DNA from: Permianibacter aggregans
Lineage (GTDB): Bacteria > Pseudomonadota > Gammaproteobacteria > Enterobacterales > Permianibacteraceae
Direction of reading: 5' to 3'
Assembly (NCBI RefSeq): GCF_009756665.1
Contig: NZ_CP037953.1
Location: 4,092,001 to 4,156,000, forward strand
DNA length: 64,000 nt
Of this stretch, positions 63,859-64,000 are shown piece by piece. A program made the translations under genes and the position numbers. Each line of letters begins with the position of its first letter. Position 1 is the first letter of the stretch. The notes under the pieces are model-generated. The model was not told where the DNA came from. It searched no databases and was given only the letters and a program-made list of their open reading frames with translations.

Positions 63859-64000
63859 ATGGCGATTGCAACGACAGTGAGACGGTTTTTGGCCGCTAAC
63901 GGCATCAGCTTTCAGGAGCAGATCCACCGGCGGACCGAAACACTGGAAGCGTCGGCCTCGGTTTGTGACATTCCTCCTGAGCAAATGGCACGGGCTGTGC
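63859..64000 (+). CDS. N-terminus of a YbaK-domain (possibly YbaK-HDOD) protein, cut by window edge
   Basis: From the ATG at 63859 the frame stays open to the window end and reads MAIATTVRRFLAANGISF, followed by ETLEASASVCDIPPEQMARAV. This matches the start of YbaK/aminoacyl-tRNA deacylase-type domains, often fused to an HDOD domain in such bacteria. The rest lies outside the window, so the fusion partner cannot be seen. Binding site weak. Confidence 0.6.
   Translation, partial: MAIATTVRRFLAANGISFQEQIHRRTETLEASASVCDIPPEQMARAV

Noticed and set aside
1-64000. CRISPR arrays, prophage or insertion sequences with transposase
   Set aside because: No regularly spaced repeats, phage genes or transposase-like proteins were found; the only repeats are the two MITE-like elements.

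Overview
The window looks like a chromosome segment from an aerobic, polysaccharide-degrading gammaproteobacterium. The supporting evidence is a proteobacterial housekeeping block (pilU, tRNA-Ser, 4.5S RNA, dnaX, ybaB, recR, htpG), MetJ and Met boxes, PEP synthase with its regulatory kinase, several TonB-dependent receptors, and paired 'tryptophan halogenase'/SapC/cupin genes that are common beside TonB receptors in Alteromonadales-, Cellvibrionales- and Xanthomonadales-like bacteria. I cannot name the genus from sequence alone.

Layout. 1-2616: a tandem array of at least seven small secreted, Cys-containing proteins of one divergent family (the first cut by the window edge), ending at a probable terminator. 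2618-14489: a beta-glucan utilisation locus with two divergent operons, MFS sugar transporter - GH3 - GH16 on minus and GH1 - GPH symporter - LacI regulator on plus, followed by a convergent GH81 endo-1,3-beta-glucanase with two CBM56 domains. 15210-23259: halogenase-like flavoprotein, cupin-8 protein, SapC protein, second halogenase-like flavoprotein and a large TonB-dependent receptor, all on minus. Three identical copies of the 14-mer TGTAAGCGCTTTCA lie in the GH1/MFS divergent gap, upstream of GH81 and upstream of the TonB receptor, so the whole 3-23 kb region is probably one LacI-family regulon for importing and splitting beta-1,3-glucans. Two copies of a non-coding inverted-repeat (MITE-like) element flank the TonB receptor region.

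23.6-28.8 kb: an electron-transfer group (heme-binding DUF3365-type lipoprotein, 11-heme cytochrome c, a NirB-like flavoprotein/[2Fe-2S]/membrane fusion) and a divergent hemerythrin-like protein. 28.9-50.8 kb: a methionine/B12 neighbourhood with metH; a cobalamin riboswitch driving btuB-cobO-btuF-btuC-btuD; metE-metF behind Met boxes; then dedA; then, on minus, metX-metL-metB divergent from metJ. Embedded between dedA and metB is a short cassette (42573-45732) that I read as a split borosin system: a SonM-like peptide backbone alpha-N-methyltransferase, a SonA-like precursor peptide with a LigA-like helical leader and short C-terminal core, and a periplasmic-TPR sensor histidine kinase. This is the strongest candidate for an undescribed natural-product system here.

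50.8-64 kb: ppsR/ppsA divergent pair, a large secreted S8 protease, pilU, tRNA-Ser(GGA), the 4.5S SRP RNA, dnaX, ybaB, recR, htpG and the first codons of a YbaK-domain gene. dnaX carries a textbook A AAA AAG slip site in the correct phase, a -1 stop one codon later and an 11-bp stem downstream, so it should make both tau and a short gamma subunit by programmed frameshifting.
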